Shown: positions 38,608 through 50,544, numbered from the stretch's first letter. The stretch: DNA of 64,000 bases from Gammaproteobacteria bacterium (GCA_002731775.1 PCCP01000046.1:5247-69246); one strand, 5' to 3'. Made by a program: numbers and translations. The notes: generated by a model not told the origin, from the sequence alone.

Positions 38608-39075
38608 ATGATTTGGTTAGCAGCAATTGCTGCTCTGGCAGTTGGTATAGTGATCGGCGTGGTATTTGCGAGCCGCCTGAACACCAGTCCGTCGCGCGTG
38701 CATGAACTCGAAAATCAAATCCGCAACCTGAAAGAAAACCATATCGAATACGAGGATAGTGTCAGCGATCATTTCAGTATGACTGCCGAGTTGGTGCAAC
38801 ACATGACTGAGAGTTACAAAGAGGTGTATCAGCACCTGGCCACGGGAGCCCAGGATCTCTGTTCCACTGAGGTTGCCAGCAAACTCCTACCGGCCAGTAC
38901 CGATGCGGTATTTGACAGTAACAGCGCTAACGAAGAGTCTAGCGGTCTGCTGCCCCCCAAGGACTACGCAGCCAAACAAAATCCTGAGCAGAAGGGCGCA
39001 CTGGCAGAAGACTTTGGTCTGGACAAGTCTAAAGCGATCAGTGACGAGGAAAGTCCTGCTCAGCCAAGCAATTAG
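38608..39075 (+). CDS. zapG: ZapG/YhcB family membrane protein (DUF1043)
   Basis: A single N-terminal membrane segment (WLAAIAALAVGIVIGVVFAS) is followed by a coiled coil (RVHELENQIRNLKENHIEYE) and a disordered acidic tail. This is the YhcB/ZapG pattern; E. coli YhcB links division, cell-wall synthesis and shape. The conserved segment HFSMTAELVQHMTESYKEVY, then QHLATGAQDLC, fits DUF1043. The ATG at 38608 is used; a TTG directly before it is also in frame. A Shine-Dalgarno AGAGG lies upstream. Confidence 0.88.
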   Translation: MIWLAAIAALAVGIVIGVVFASRLNTSPSRVHELENQIRNLKENHIEYEDSVSDHFSMTAELVQHMTESYKEVYQHLATGAQDLCSTEVASKLLPASTDAVFDSNSANEESSGLLPPKDYAAKQNPEQKGALAEDFGLDKSKAISDEESPAQPSN

Positions 39076-39153
39076 TCAAAGCTTAGCAGGCCCATAAACC
39101 AAAGCGAGAGCCAGGGCTCACCGCGATGTCTTTGGCGATGATGACGCAATACC

Positions 39154-40062
39154 ATGTCGGAATATAATCTCACCCACCTGAAGCAACTCGAAGCAGAAAG
39201 CATCCACATAATGCGCGAAGTCGTTGCTGAATTTGACAAGCCAGTAATGCTTTACTCCATTGGCAAAGACTCGTCGGTGATGCTGCATCTCGCCTTGAAA
39301 GCTTTCTATCCAGGTAAGCCACCCTTCCCCCTGATGCACGTCGACACGACCTGGAAATTTCGCGAAATGATCGCGTTTCGCGACCAACAGATGGCGAAGC
39401 TGGGACTGGATTTGATCGTCCATATTAATCTCGACGGAGTGAAAGCCGGCATTGGCCCCTTCACCCATGGCAGCGAAAAACACACCGACATAATGAAGAC
39501 CCAGGCCTTGAAACAAGCTCTCAATAAACACGGCTTCGATGCTGCTTTCGGGGGCGCCCGTCGCGACGAAGAGAAGTCACGAGCCAAGGAGCGTATTTTC
39601 TCCTTCCGGGACAAGAACCATGTCTGGGACCCAAAGAATCAGCGGCCCGAGCTGTGGAAACTCTATAACTGCAAGGTCAATAAGGGGGAGAGCATCCGCG
39701 TGTTTCCTCTATCGAACTGGACGGAACTGGATATCTGGCAATATATTTACCTCAATGACATTGATATTGTGCCGCTTTATTACGCTAAACCCCGACCCGT
39801 GCTAAATATCGATGGCATCGACATCCTCGTAGACGACGACCGCATGCCGATTAGGGAAAACCAGGAGATCCAGACGAAGACCGTCCGCTTCCGCACACTA
39901 GGCTGTTATCCCTTGACCGGCGCTGTCGATTCTACGGCAACCACTCTGCCTGAAATTATTCAGGAAATGCTTCTCACCACCTCCTCCGAGAGGCAAGGCC
40001 GACTGATCGATTCCGACCAGGCCGGCTCCATGGAAGAAAAAAAGCGAAAAGGATATTTTTAG
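39154..40062 (+). CDS. cysD: Sulfate adenylyltransferase small subunit
   Basis: CysD is the catalytic subunit that makes adenosine 5'-phosphosulfate from ATP and sulfate, driven by CysN GTP hydrolysis. The PP-loop motif is [13 protein letters not shown]. The segments [36 protein letters not shown] and [14 protein letters not shown] are family signatures. The length of 302 residues is normal. It is followed after 41 bases by cysNC. Confidence 0.97.
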   Translation: MSEYNLTHLKQLEAESIHIMREVVAEFDKPVMLYSIGKDSSVMLHLALKAFYPGKPPFPLMHVDTTWKFREMIAFRDQQMAKLGLDLIVHINLDGVKAGIGPFTHGSEKHTDIMKTQALKQALNKHGFDAAFGGARRDEEKSRAKERIFSFRDKNHVWDPKNQRPELWKLYNCKVNKGESIRVFPLSNWTELDIWQYIYLNDIDIVPLYYAKPRPVLNIDGIDILVDDDRMPIRENQEIQTKTVRFRTLGCYPLTGAVDSTATTLPEIIQEMLLTTSSERQGRLIDSDQAGSMEEKKRKGYF

Positions 40063-40103
40063 TACCCCGTCAGTGTACAACAGGGAAATTAAGAATCGCC
40101 AAT

Positions 40104-42005
40104 ATGTCTCATCAATCCGAATTAATCAGCACCGATATCAATGCCTATCTCGCCCAACATGAGCGCAAGGAATTATTACGCCTGTTAACCTGTGGCAGCG
40201 TCGATGATGGCAAGAGCACGCTGATTGGTCGTCTTCTACACGACTCGAAACTAATCTATGAAGATCAATTGGCGGCCATAGAAGTCGACAGCGTAAAATC
40301 CGGAACCACTGGTGGAAAAATAGACTTGGCACTGCTAGTTGACGGCTTACAGGCGGAACGCGAGCAAGGGATTACGATCGATGTTGCCTATCGTTATTTT
40401 TCAACTGCCCGACGTAAATTCATCATCGCCGATACACCGGGCCATGAACAATACACTCGAAACATGGCGACCGGTGCGTCAACCTGCGATCTGGCTATCA
40501 TTCTCATAGATGCCCGAAATGGCATTCAGACTCAAACACGAAGACACAGCTACATTGCGTCCCTACTAGGCATCAATCACATCATCGTAGCTGTTAACAA
40601 AATGGATTTGATGGCTTACGAGGAGAGTGTCTTTACAGCCATCCAAGCCGAGTACCATGAATTTTCCCAGAAACTGGAATCGGCGGATATTCGCTTCATC
40701 CCCCTGTCCGCCCTCAATGGCGATAACGTAGTCCACGCTAGTGAGAAAATGCCCTGGTACGAGGGCGATGCGCTGATGTCTATTCTAGAGAGCGTGGAAA
40801 TTGCCGAAGACAGAAATTTTTCCGATTTCCGCTTCCCGGTCCAGTACGTAAATCGCCCGAATCTCAATTTCAGGGGGTTCTGTGGCACAGTGGCCTCTGG
40901 CGTGGTGCATAAGGGAGATGAAATTATCGTACTGCCCTCCCAAAAAACCAGCCGCGTCAAATCGATAGTAAACTTCGATGAAGAACTGGAACTCGCCCAT
41001 ATCGAAATGGCGATTACCATAACACTCGAAGACGAAATCGATATAAGCCGCGGCGACATGCTGGCACACCCTGTCAACTTGCCCACGACAAGAGACAATT
41101 TTGAAGCGGACATCGTGTGGATGACTGAAAGCCCCCTGTTGCCAGGAAATCATTACGACTTCAAGCTTGGAACCCGGATACTAAGTGGACAGGTGAGCAC
41201 GATCTGCAATCGGATCGACGTAAATACTCTGGAAGAGAATCCTGCTCCAGAGTTAGGACTTAACGAAATTGGCCTGGTGGAAGTTACTCTCGAACAGAGA
41301 GTCTGCTTCGATGGTTACAAGGACAATCGTACAACCGGCAGCTTTATTGTTATCGACCGCTTGAGCAATGTGACTGTCGGCGCCGGCATGATCCATTGCG
41401 CGCAACAACCGCATTCCGCAACTGCCGCATTCGGTAATACTCATGTTACCAAGGAAGAACGCGCTGCGCGTTATGGACAAAAGCCGGCAACTATCATGTT
41501 CATCGGCGTTTCCGGTTCCGGCAAGTCGACACTGGCCCACGGACTGGAACGAAAGTTATTCGATCGTGGACGTGCCAGCACTGTTCTCGATGGCAAAACC
41601 ATGCGGCTTGGTATCAGCAAAGACCTGCCCCATGATGCCGCCGGTCGAGCCGAGAACTTGAGACGCAGTGCCCACGTAGCACGTTTTATCAACGATTCAG
41701 GTGTCATCTGCTGCGCATCATTTGTAGCACCCAACGAAGACTCGCGGGAACATGCCCGTAGCGTAATCGGCAGGGACAATTGCTATATCATTTATCTGAA
41801 TCCACCAATGGAAGTATGCATCCAACGTGACCCAAGCGGCTTATACGCTGCCGCAGAAGGTTCGGGCTCTGCAGATATCCCCGGCTTATCTTTCCCTTAC
41901 GAATCGCCATCTCTGACTCACCTGGAACTGGATACAGCGGAATTATCCCTGGAAGACTGCCTGGATCGGGTCATTAGATTGATGGAATCAGAAGCAATTA
42001 TATAA
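40104..42005 (+). CDS. cysNC: Bifunctional sulfate adenylyltransferase GTPase / APS kinase
   Basis: This is a fusion of CysN, the GTPase that powers APS synthesis, and CysC, which phosphorylates APS to PAPS. Residues 1-440 carry the GTPase with G1 GSVDDGKST (31-39), G3 [11 protein letters not shown] and G4 NKMD, followed by beta-barrel domains. Residues 455-633 carry APS kinase with P-loop GVSGSGKST (468-476), then [13 protein letters not shown] and [13 protein letters not shown]. The fused form is common in Pseudomonas and many other proteobacteria. APS kinase usually has the motif DGDN(V/I)R; here DGKTMR replaces it, a variant seen in CysNC fusions. It is co-transcribed with cysD. Confidence 0.96.
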   Translation: MSHQSELISTDINAYLAQHERKELLRLLTCGSVDDGKSTLIGRLLHDSKLIYEDQLAAIEVDSVKSGTTGGKIDLALLVDGLQAEREQGITIDVAYRYFSTARRKFIIADTPGHEQYTRNMATGASTCDLAIILIDARNGIQTQTRRHSYIASLLGINHIIVAVNKMDLMAYEESVFTAIQAEYHEFSQKLESADIRFIPLSALNGDNVVHASEKMPWYEGDALMSILESVEIAEDRNFSDFRFPVQYVNRPNLNFRGFCGTVASGVVHKGDEIIVLPSQKTSRVKSIVNFDEELELAHIEMAITITLEDEIDISRGDMLAHPVNLPTTRDNFEADIVWMTESPLLPGNHYDFKLGTRILSGQVSTICNRIDVNTLEENPAPELGLNEIGLVEVTLEQRVCFDGYKDNRTTGSFIVIDRLSNVTVGAGMIHCAQQPHSATAAFGNTHVTKEERAARYGQKPATIMFIGVSGSGKSTLAHGLERKLFDRGRASTVLDGKTMRLGISKDLPHDAAGRAENLRRSAHVARFINDSGVICCASFVAPNEDSREHARSVIGRDNCYIIYLNPPMEVCIQRDPSGLYAAAEGSGSADIPGLSFPYESPSLTHLELDTAELSLEDCLDRVIRLMESEAII

Positions 42006-42036
42006 ACACGCTCTGAATGGTTTGCATCGATTAGAA

Positions 42037-42798
42037 CTAGACCGGATTGTCAATATCGATGAAGACGTGACTGAGAGAATATTTGTCGGCCAAATAATCC
42101 CCCAGCGCCTGCACGCCATACCTTTCCGTCGCATGATGGCCTGCAGAAAAAAAATGCAGCCCCGATTCCCGTGCTATATGCACAGTGGGTTCGGAAACTT
42201 CTCCAGTAACATACGCATTCACACCGGCCTCCACCGCCAACTCGATGTAACTCTGAGCCGCGCCGGTACACCAGGCTACTGTGCTGATTTTTTCACTCGA
42301 TCCGGCGATAGCCAGGGGCGGCCTGTGCAATCGATCGGTCAGTAATTTAACGAAATCCCTAAAGTCCAGGGCCGGCTTGAGACGTCCGATTAAGCCAATC
42401 GGATGATTGTTCTGCCTACCCATCTCACCCTGAATTTCAAAACCCAGCACCTGGGCCAGTTGCACATTGTTTCCCAGTTCGTTATGTGCATCCAGGGGTA
42501 GATGATAAGCAATCAGACTCATCTGATTTTCAAGCAGTTTCTCGATACGTACTTTCTTAAGCCCGGTAATCCTTTGATCCTCTCCGCGCCAGAAATAACC
42601 ATGATGTACCAGCAATAAGTCGGCATTTTCTGCCGCTGCCGCCTCAATCAATTGCCTGCACGCGGTGACGCCACTTACAATTTTCCGCACCACCGGGCGA
42701 CCTTCCAGCTGCAAGCCATTTGGGCAATAATCGTTAAATTGCTCGGGCTTGAGTAATAGCTTGAGTTCAGCCTCAAGCTCTTTAAGGCTCACTGTCAT
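42037..42798 (-). CDS. Nif3-like dinuclear metal center protein
   Basis: A 253-residue member of the Nif3/YbgI (NGG1p-interacting) family. Metal-site motifs are LLVHHGYFWRG (HH), AYHLPLDAHNELGNN (H, D) and, near the C-terminus, FFSAGHHATERYGVQAL (H, E). Homologues have been called GTP cyclohydrolase I type 2, but the physiological role is not settled. It is convergent with cysNC and divergent from the DegS-like protease, the same neighbourhood as in Pseudomonas. Confidence 0.93.
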   Translation of the reverse strand: MTVSLKELEAELKLLLKPEQFNDYCPNGLQLEGRPVVRKIVSGVTACRQLIEAAAAENADLLLVHHGYFWRGEDQRITGLKKVRIEKLLENQMSLIAYHLPLDAHNELGNNVQLAQVLGFEIQGEMGRQNNHPIGLIGRLKPALDFRDFVKLLTDRLHRPPLAIAGSSEKISTVAWCTGAAQSYIELAVEAGVNAYVTGEVSEPTVHIARESGLHFFSAGHHATERYGVQALGDYLADKYSLSHVFIDIDNPV

Positions 42799-42884
42799 TG
42801 GAATCTGCCCTTACAACGCTGTATATTTGATTGACCTTACGCATACTAGCATAGTGCTGCAGCAGAGAAGCCAGGTGCAAAACA

Positions 42885-44018
42885 ATGGACGGTTTCACCA
42901 AGTACCTAAATTTCCTGGGCTGGCCAGCAGTTTCTGGAATACTGGTGGCAATTGTATTTCTGCAATATCAGCAATTGCAGCAGCTCACCGAGCAGGGGAT
43001 AAATGAGCGACTAACGCAGCCCCCTGTTCCCGCGCAACCCTCATTTGCCGACGCCATCAGATTGGCTGCACCCTCGGTAGTCAGCATCAACTCAACCAGC
43101 GTCAATGTAGAATCCATCGAGCGGGAATCCGAAAACCGGCTGATTTTGCTTCTGGGTGAAAAATCGAGCCTCGGCTCCGGTGTCATCGTTGGTGATAGAG
43201 GCTTTATTCTCACCAACTTTCATGTCGTAGACACGATGTTCGCATTGTTCGGTGCTTTTGATACCGAGGTAACCCTGAAAGATGGTCGTAGAATAGCTGC
43301 AACTGTGGTTGCCTGGGATGAGGCCAACGACCTCGCGGTTCTGCATATCAATATGGATGACCTATCCCCTATTAAAGTCGGCAATGAACAGGAGCTCGAA
43401 GTCGGTGACCTGGTGTTCGCGATCGGTTACCCGAGAAACATTGGCCAGTCCGTATCCCAAGGTATCGTGAGTGCACTAAGCAACTACCCCGACGACTCGT
43501 TATCGATTATCCAGACCGATGCCGCAATTAACCCGGGTAATTCTGGTGGCGCGCTTATCAATCGCGATGGTAAATTAATCGGGATCAACTCCTCCATTTT
43601 TTCTGAATCCGGAAATTTCGAAGGTATCGGATTCGCTACGCCGGCCAGCATAGCTCTGAGCTCTATGGCGGCGATGGTCGAGCAGGCCATTGAAGGAAAC
43701 TCCGGCTATCTCGGTGTTATCACTGGCGAGGCATTGAACGCCCAATCCAGTCAACATTTTTTTGGTGTCGATCACATCAGAGGCATGCTGGTGGAGAGCG
43801 TCGATGACGGCGGTGCCGCCAAACGCGCCGGGATCAGACCGGGAGATGTAATCACGCGTGTCGAGGACACGCCGGTTATAGACGGACAAAATATCATGGT
43901 GGAAGTACGCAACAAGAAACCCGGGGATACCATCACGGTTCAGGTCTATCGCAACGGTCAAACCCTCGATTTCTCTACCATCCTTGGGTTCGGTCAGGCA
44001 ATTATAATAGAACCCTAG
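42885..44018 (+). CDS. degS: Periplasmic serine protease of the DegS/AlgW type
   Basis: A membrane-anchored HtrA-family protease. One N-terminal transmembrane segment (about 12-28) is followed by a trypsin-like domain with the triad H113 (TNFHVVD), D149 (NDLAVL) and S220 (NPGNSGGAL). One PDZ domain follows (about 265-365). The single PDZ and the membrane anchor identify the DegS/AlgW subgroup, which senses misfolded outer-membrane proteins and starts cleavage of the RseA/MucA anti-sigma factor. The anti-sigma gene is not in this window. Position next to hisD and nif3 matches algW in Pseudomonas. Confidence 0.93.
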   Translation: MDGFTKYLNFLGWPAVSGILVAIVFLQYQQLQQLTEQGINERLTQPPVPAQPSFADAIRLAAPSVVSINSTSVNVESIERESENRLILLLGEKSSLGSGVIVGDRGFILTNFHVVDTMFALFGAFDTEVTLKDGRRIAATVVAWDEANDLAVLHINMDDLSPIKVGNEQELEVGDLVFAIGYPRNIGQSVSQGIVSALSNYPDDSLSIIQTDAAINPGNSGGALINRDGKLIGINSSIFSESGNFEGIGFATPASIALSSMAAMVEQAIEGNSGYLGVITGEALNAQSSQHFFGVDHIRGMLVESVDDGGAAKRAGIRPGDVITRVEDTPVIDGQNIMVEVRNKKPGDTITVQVYRNGQTLDFSTILGFGQAIIIEP

Positions 44019-44095
44019 TGAGTCCGTGACGACATCACTACACTAATCCCTATTCCTGGCTCGTCACCCGTCGGCCAGTAACGCCGCTACAAGCT

Positions 44096-45430
44096 TCAGT
44101 CCGGCTTAGATTCCTTAATAGAATCCAAGCGATACTCTGCCGACAGGGCATGGGCATGCAAGTGCTCATTGCGTGCCATTTCAGCCGCAGTACCGGCGAG
44201 CTTTGCAGCACCTGCGGCCGAGCAATTAATGATCGAAGTTCTTTTCTGAAAATCATAAACACCCAGCGCCGAGAAAAACCTGGCGGTACCCGATGTGGGC
44301 AAAACATGACTGGGGCCGGCACAGTAGTCCCCCAACGCTTCCGCTGAGTAATTGCCAAGAAAAATAGCTCCTGCATGATCGATCCAGGGCAGCACCTTTT
44401 CGCTGTCCCCTACAGACAATTCAAGGTGCTCCGGTGCAATCAGGTTGCTCACCGTCGCCGCCGTCTCGAGGTCCGTTGCGAGAATGAAAATACCTCGATT
44501 TTGTAAGGACTCACGGATAATAGAGCGTCTTTCCATCTCAGGTAACAGCTTTTCGATACTGGCTAAGACCTGATCCAGAAACTCGGTACTGGTGGCAATC
44601 AAGATGGCCTGGGCTTGTTCATCGTGCTCAGCCTGTGAAAATAGATCCATCGCTACCCAATCCGGGTCGGCGCTACCGTCGCAAATAATCGTGAGCTCGG
44701 AGGGGCCGGCAATCATGTCGATTCCCACTTCGCCAAATACCAGTTTCTTCGCAACTGTCACGTAAATATTGCCTGGGCCGGTAATCTTGTCTACGCGGGG
44801 AATGGACTCGGTGCCGTATGCCAGGGCGGCAATCGCCTGGGCACCGCCTAGGGTAAATAGCCTATCCACGCCGGCCAACGCCGCCGCCGCGAATACTAAA
44901 TCTGCTTCCGTGTCGTATGCAGTCGGAACCGTAACAATAATTTCTTTTACGCCCGCCACCTTTGCCGGTATCGCCAGCATCAGAACCGATGATGGATAAT
45001 TAGCCTTGCCACCGGGTACGTACACGCCCACTCTCTCGAGCGCACTTACTTTTTGTCCATAGATGGAGCCATCGGCTTCTTGGTAACGCCAGGACCCCTG
45101 TTTTTGTCTTTCATGATAACTGCCGATTCTCTGCGCCGCATGCTCAAGCGCCTGACGTTGCGGATCAGACAAATTTTCCAGTGATGCTAGCATCTGTTCC
45201 CGGCTGACAACCAGATCCTGGATTGACGTCGCAGCAAAGTCATCAAATTTGCGGGTGTATTCCAGTACTGCCTGATCGCCCCGGGTACGTACATCCTTAA
45301 GGATAGCCGTGACAATTTTCGTAACATCTTCGGCAATCAGCATTTCCCGCTGCAGTGAGCGCTGCAACTGCTGTGTAAATTCCGAATCAGTGACTGAAAG
45401 TCGGGTAATTGTTAGTGATTGGCTAGTCAT
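44096..45430 (-). CDS. hisD: Histidinol dehydrogenase
   Basis: HisD catalyses the last two oxidations, histidinol to histidine. The zinc-enzyme signature region VDKITGPGNIYVTVAKKLVF with GIDMIAGPSELTII is clear, as are FSQAEHDEQAQAI and the C-terminal GDYCAGPSHVLPTSGTARF. The length of 444 residues is normal. It follows hisG with a 65-base gap containing a repeat element. The gene hisC, which follows hisD in Pseudomonas, is absent here. Confidence 0.97.
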   Translation of the reverse strand: MTSQSLTITRLSVTDSEFTQQLQRSLQREMLIAEDVTKIVTAILKDVRTRGDQAVLEYTRKFDDFAATSIQDLVVSREQMLASLENLSDPQRQALEHAAQRIGSYHERQKQGSWRYQEADGSIYGQKVSALERVGVYVPGGKANYPSSVLMLAIPAKVAGVKEIIVTVPTAYDTEADLVFAAAALAGVDRLFTLGGAQAIAALAYGTESIPRVDKITGPGNIYVTVAKKLVFGEVGIDMIAGPSELTIICDGSADPDWVAMDLFSQAEHDEQAQAILIATSTEFLDQVLASIEKLLPEMERRSIIRESLQNRGIFILATDLETAATVSNLIAPEHLELSVGDSEKVLPWIDHAGAIFLGNYSAEALGDYCAGPSHVLPTSGTARFFSALGVYDFQKRTSIINCSAAGAAKLAGTAAEMARNEHLHAHALSAEYRLDSIKESKPD

Positions 45431-45440
45431 ATTTAGTTAA

Positions 45441-45475
45441 GGAGCCTCTGATTAAAATGCTTCGCGGCGGCGACT
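45441..45475. repeat. Short intergenic repeat, copy between hisG and hisD
   Basis: Two blocks, GGAGCCTCTGATTAA and GCGGCGGCGACT, lie in the hisG-hisD gap. The same two blocks recur in the same order in the murA-hisG gap at 46153-46194, with a different spacer. The 15-base block also appears in degenerate form elsewhere in the window. Confidence 0.6.
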
Positions 45476-45495
45476 GCAGCCGCAGACGGGGCTGA

Positions 45496-46143
45496 TCAGC
45501 GGACCTGGTCCGCTTCCACGGCCATCCGCAACTTGCCCAGAATATCCTGAATGATGTCGTTTTTAATCTTCATCGATGCCTTGTTAACAATAATTCGGGA
45601 ACTAATATTGGCAATCAGTTGCCGCGGCTCGAGTCCATTCGCCGTGAGTGTTTTACCGGTGTCAACAATATCTACGATGCAATCCGCCAGCCCCATTGCG
45701 GGTGCTAGTTCCAACGCGCCGTTGAGCTTAATCAGTTCGATTTGCTGGCCCTGTTCGGCAAAATACTTCTTTGCAATATTGGTAAATTTTGTAGCCACCT
45801 TGAGTCTGCCTGCGGCGGGTAGAGTCCCGATGGGCTCTGCTGTCATTAATCGACAGGCCGCAATTTTCAGATCTAGAGGTTCATAAAATTCTTCACTGCC
45901 GTACTCCAGTAGCAAGTCTTTGCCGACAACTCCGATATCTGCACTGCCGAATTCAACATAAGTAGGTACATCGGAACCGCGGATGACCATCAGGCTTACA
46001 TCTTCAAGGTTGGTTGCAAAAATCAGTTTACGGCTTTTAGAAATGTTTTCGACGGGCGTGATCCCTGCCCGCTCAAATAGTGGCAGTACTTCGTCCAGAA
46101 TTCGCCCCTTGGTTAAGGCAATAAGCAGCTCAGATGATTTCAT
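45496..46143 (-). CDS. hisG: ATP phosphoribosyltransferase, short form
   Basis: HisG catalyses the first and feedback-controlled step of histidine synthesis. The ATG at 46143 ([15 protein letters not shown]) gives 215 residues; a longer in-frame version would overlap murA. This is the short form, lacking the C-terminal regulatory ACT-like domain, which by family knowledge requires a HisZ partner encoded elsewhere. The motifs [29 protein letters not shown] and RDVP-like [11 protein letters not shown] are present. It lies downstream of murA as in Pseudomonas. Confidence 0.95.
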   Translation of the reverse strand: MKSSELLIALTKGRILDEVLPLFERAGITPVENISKSRKLIFATNLEDVSLMVIRGSDVPTYVEFGSADIGVVGKDLLLEYGSEEFYEPLDLKIAACRLMTAEPIGTLPAAGRLKVATKFTNIAKKYFAEQGQQIELIKLNGALELAPAMGLADCIVDIVDTGKTLTANGLEPRQLIANISSRIIVNKASMKIKNDIIQDILGKLRMAVEADQVR

Positions 46144-46152
46144 GGTTGCGCG

Positions 46153-46193
46153 GGAGCCTCTGATTAATATCTTAAGTAGCTGGCGGCGGCGAC

Positions 46194-46194
<1 letters not shown>
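46153..46194. repeat. Short intergenic repeat, copy between murA and hisG
   Basis: GGAGCCTCTGATTAA and GCGGCGGCGACT are exact matches to the copy at 45441-45475, with a longer spacer (15 bases rather than 8). The repeat fills almost the whole murA-hisG gap, and its last base touches the murA stop codon. Confidence 0.6.
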
Positions 46195-47701
<1,507 letters not shown>

Positions 47702-47715
47702 GTAATAACTCCGAA

Positions 47716-48315
47716 TTACTTCCAATTATCCAGAACCGAGTCAACATCATTGCCATGCTGAGACATCAATGCTGAAAATTGAGTAAAGTACTGACGACCG
47801 AGATTAATACCGGCCAGGCTGATATTCTTCAATTTCCACTCATCGTTTTCATCGAGAAACATCTGGTATTGCAGCGACAGACTGGTGTCGCCTCGCAATT
47901 CCATTCCCACCACGGTATCGGCGCGAGGATCTGCATTCGGGTTGCCCGCTGGCAGGAACATAAGACCTTCACCGTTATAGGAAACCAGTGCGGCACCATA
48001 GAAACGGGTCAATGTGGTTTTGAGAATATCTGCAAATCGCTGGGTTTGTGCAACCGAGGCTGAATCGGCATAACGGGACATAACTACCCGAGCGACCGCA
48101 TTAAAATCAACGAAGGTACTTAACACCTGCTCAATAGCGGAGAAATACTGATCCCGATCACTTAGAAACAAATGCTTCGATTCGGCAACCGACTGCAATA
48201 GTGCCTCGACGCCTATTTCAGCCGTTTCCACGGCGGACAGTGCTTGCCCATGCACCAAGCCTGGCAGGACCAGGGCCACGCCCCAGGCTAGTGCAATTTT
48301 CTTCAATGATTTCAT
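47716..48315 (-). CDS. mlaC: Phospholipid transport periplasmic protein MlaC
   Basis: MlaC is the periplasmic carrier that shuttles phospholipids between the MlaA complex in the outer membrane and MlaFEDB in the inner membrane. A signal peptide (MKSLKKIALAWGVALVLPGL, ending VHG) precedes a typical MlaC/Ttg2D domain (FVDFNAVARVVMSRY, RFADILKTTLTRFYGAAL, EWKLKNISLAGINLGRQYF). In both E. coli and Pseudomonas the gene sits inside mlaFEDCB. Here mlaF, mlaE and mlaD are absent upstream, where divergent yrbG comes next, and mlaB is absent downstream, where ibaG follows directly. Confidence 0.92.
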   Translation of the reverse strand: MKSLKKIALAWGVALVLPGLVHGQALSAVETAEIGVEALLQSVAESKHLFLSDRDQYFSAIEQVLSTFVDFNAVARVVMSRYADSASVAQTQRFADILKTTLTRFYGAALVSYNGEGLMFLPAGNPNADPRADTVVGMELRGDTSLSLQYQMFLDENDEWKLKNISLAGINLGRQYFTQFSALMSQHGNDVDSVLDNWK

Positions 48316-48535
48316 TTGCTTATCTCTCGGTTATGCCTGCAGTGAAGCTTGTCATCAACGGCGGAAAATAAATCATTTCAAACTATGAGGAAGTAGACCT
48401 TTAATGCGGGCTGAACCTTCACAGGGGGCAGCCAGTTTACATCAATTAGGCAGTTCAATAAATTATTACTTGCAAACCACGACAAAGACCCTTCTAATTG
48501 TTCGCTTTCTCGCAAGGTCTAAGATTTCATCGCAT

Positions 48536-49489
48536 ATGCTCCTCGACACGGTCATTATTGTCCTTGGATTTATCGGGTTGATCTGGGGGGCAGACAAGTT
48601 TGTATTCGGGGCATCAGGCTTGGCCCGCAATCTGGGGATCTCCCCCCTGATGATCGGCCTGACAATTGTCGCTTTTGGCACTTCGGCCCCTGAAATTTTC
48701 TCGTCGGCAGTTGCAGCCCTGAGCAATACACCGGAGCTTGCTATTGGCAATGCCCTGGGCTCAAACCTTTTCAACATTGGCGTCGCACTCGCGGTAGCTG
48801 CAATCATCAGTCCACTAAGACCACCCGAGTCTCTCGTCAAAAAAGAAATTCCGGCATTGCTTCTGGTTACAGTTGTTACTGGAGTCCTGCTCCTCGACCT
48901 TTATCTGGGCTATTTCGATGCCCTGGTGCTGATAACAATTACAGCATTTTTTGGTTACAAACTATTTCGAAAAAGGGCAAGAACCGCAACCGTCACGGTA
49001 ATGGAAGAATCCAGTCTAACCACGGTCAAGAGCCTACAAGCCTTCGCCTATCTGATCTTGGGACTGGCCTTGCTGGTCTTAAGTGCCGAAGCACTGGTAG
49101 CAGCCGCCTCATCGATTGCCGAATCCCTCGGCGTATCGACGGCTATTATCGGACTAACAGTGGTTGCCCTGGGTACCAGCTTACCCGAACTGGCTGCCTC
49201 CGTGACCTGTGTCCTTAAAGGTCACCATGATCTCGCCATCGGCAACATTGTTGGATCGAACATTCTAAATTTATTGGTTGTGCTGCCATTCCCCGGCCTT
49301 CTCGCTCCCGGACCCGTGGAGTTCGCATTGGTAGCAAGAGACTATAGCTTCGTCTTGATTCTAACCATACTATTAGCATTCTTTTGCTATCGGGCAATAA
49401 AAAAAGGCAAGATGATAGGGCGCAAATATGGTGCAGTGTTCTTGTTAATTTATTGTGTCTGGTTTACGGTAATGTTCCTGCAAGTGTAA
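48536..49489 (+). CDS. yrbG: Calcium/sodium antiporter YrbG
   Basis: A cation/Ca2+ exchanger of the CaCA superfamily, about 317 residues with ten hydrophobic segments. The two alpha repeats carry the signature acidic motifs FGTSAPEIFSS and LGTSLPELAAS, each followed by an asparagine motif (GNALGSNLFNIG and GNIVGSNILNLL). The ATG at 48536 (MLLDTVIIVLGFIGLIWGAD) begins the first helix; a longer in-frame start adds 44 hydrophilic residues with no family match. It leads the kds-lpt block, as in E. coli. Confidence 0.94.
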   Translation: MLLDTVIIVLGFIGLIWGADKFVFGASGLARNLGISPLMIGLTIVAFGTSAPEIFSSAVAALSNTPELAIGNALGSNLFNIGVALAVAAIISPLRPPESLVKKEIPALLLVTVVTGVLLLDLYLGYFDALVLITITAFFGYKLFRKRARTATVTVMEESSLTTVKSLQAFAYLILGLALLVLSAEALVAAASSIAESLGVSTAIIGLTVVALGTSLPELAASVTCVLKGHHDLAIGNIVGSNILNLLVVLPFPGLLAPGPVEFALVARDYSFVLILTILLAFFCYRAIKKGKMIGRKYGAVFLLIYCVWFTVMFLQV

Positions 49490-49561
49490 TCAGCCATTAG
49501 CAACGACCACTTTTCTACTTTAGGGCTAAATTCTCTTGCGCAGGGGATCCAAACGGAAATC

Positions 49562-50536
49562 ATGACCAGCAACAGCACTCACGCAGCCAGCGCTATCCGA
49601 ACCATCGAAATTGAGAAAAATGCGGTGGCAGAACTACTGCAGCGCATAGATGCGGGTTTCGACGCTGCCTGCGAATTGATTCTTCTCTGCAAGGGCCGTG
49701 TCGTAGTCACCGGCATGGGAAAATCCGGACACATTGGGAAAAAGATTGCGGCGACCCTAGCCAGCACCGGCACACCGGCAATGTACGTGCATCCGGCAGA
49801 GGCAAGTCATGGGGATATCGGCATGATTACCGGGCTCGACGTGGTCCTGGCTATATCGAATTCCGGCGCTACCCGGGAATTAATCACATTACTACCAATA
49901 TTAAAGAGGAAAAACATACCCCTCATCAGCCTTACCGGCGACCCCGATTCCGAACTTGCAACCGTTGCCGATGCAAATCTGGACGCCTCGGTGGCAGAGG
50001 AAGCTTGTCCACTGGGCCTGGCCCCAACATCCAGCACAACGGCGGCACTGGTGTTCGGAGATGCGCTGGCGATGGCTCTACTGGAGGCAAGAGGATTTAC
50101 CCGGGACGATTTTGCTATATCGCACCCAGGCGGCAAACTCGGACGGCGTTTGTTGGTTAGAGTAAAGGATGTCATGCACGCTGGAGTTGGCATCCCCAGC
50201 GTTAGTGTTGGCACTCCTCTGGGCGAGGCTCTGCTGGAAATGAGCTCGAAGGGCTTCGGCCTGACCACCGTGGTTGGCGACAATCAAAAGCTGGTAGGTG
50301 TGTTTACCGACGGCGACCTGCGACGAACCCTGGATTCTGGAAGTAATATTCAAAATACGCTGATCGAAGACGTGATGTCCTCTAGCTACAAATCCATCTC
50401 GTCCGGCGCCCTGGCTGCCGAAGCAGCGAGACTCATGCAAGATTCAAATGTCTATGTACTCATCGTCAAGGACGACTGCGATACGATCACCGGCATCATT
50501 AAAATGCATGACTTGCTTCAGGCGAACGTAGTTTAA
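49562..50536 (+). CDS. kdsD: Arabinose 5-phosphate isomerase KdsD
   Basis: KdsD converts ribulose 5-phosphate to arabinose 5-phosphate, the first step toward Kdo for LPS. An N-terminal SIS domain (VVVTGMGKSGHIGKKIAATL, PAEASHGDIGM, AISNSGATRELI) is followed by two CBS motifs (about 205-324). The length of 324 residues is standard. It is followed eight bases later by kdsC. Confidence 0.96.
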   Translation: MTSNSTHAASAIRTIEIEKNAVAELLQRIDAGFDAACELILLCKGRVVVTGMGKSGHIGKKIAATLASTGTPAMYVHPAEASHGDIGMITGLDVVLAISNSGATRELITLLPILKRKNIPLISLTGDPDSELATVADANLDASVAEEACPLGLAPTSSTTAALVFGDALAMALLEARGFTRDDFAISHPGGKLGRRLLVRVKDVMHAGVGIPSVSVGTPLGEALLEMSSKGFGLTTVVGDNQKLVGVFTDGDLRRTLDSGSNIQNTLIEDVMSSSYKSISSGALAAEAARLMQDSNVYVLIVKDDCDTITGIIKMHDLLQANVV

Positions 50537-50544
50537 GGCATGCT

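Noticed and set aside
40104-42005. CysN-CysC fusion as a novel architecture
   Set aside because: The bifunctional CysNC enzyme is well established in Pseudomonas and other proteobacteria, so it is annotated but not reported as unusual.
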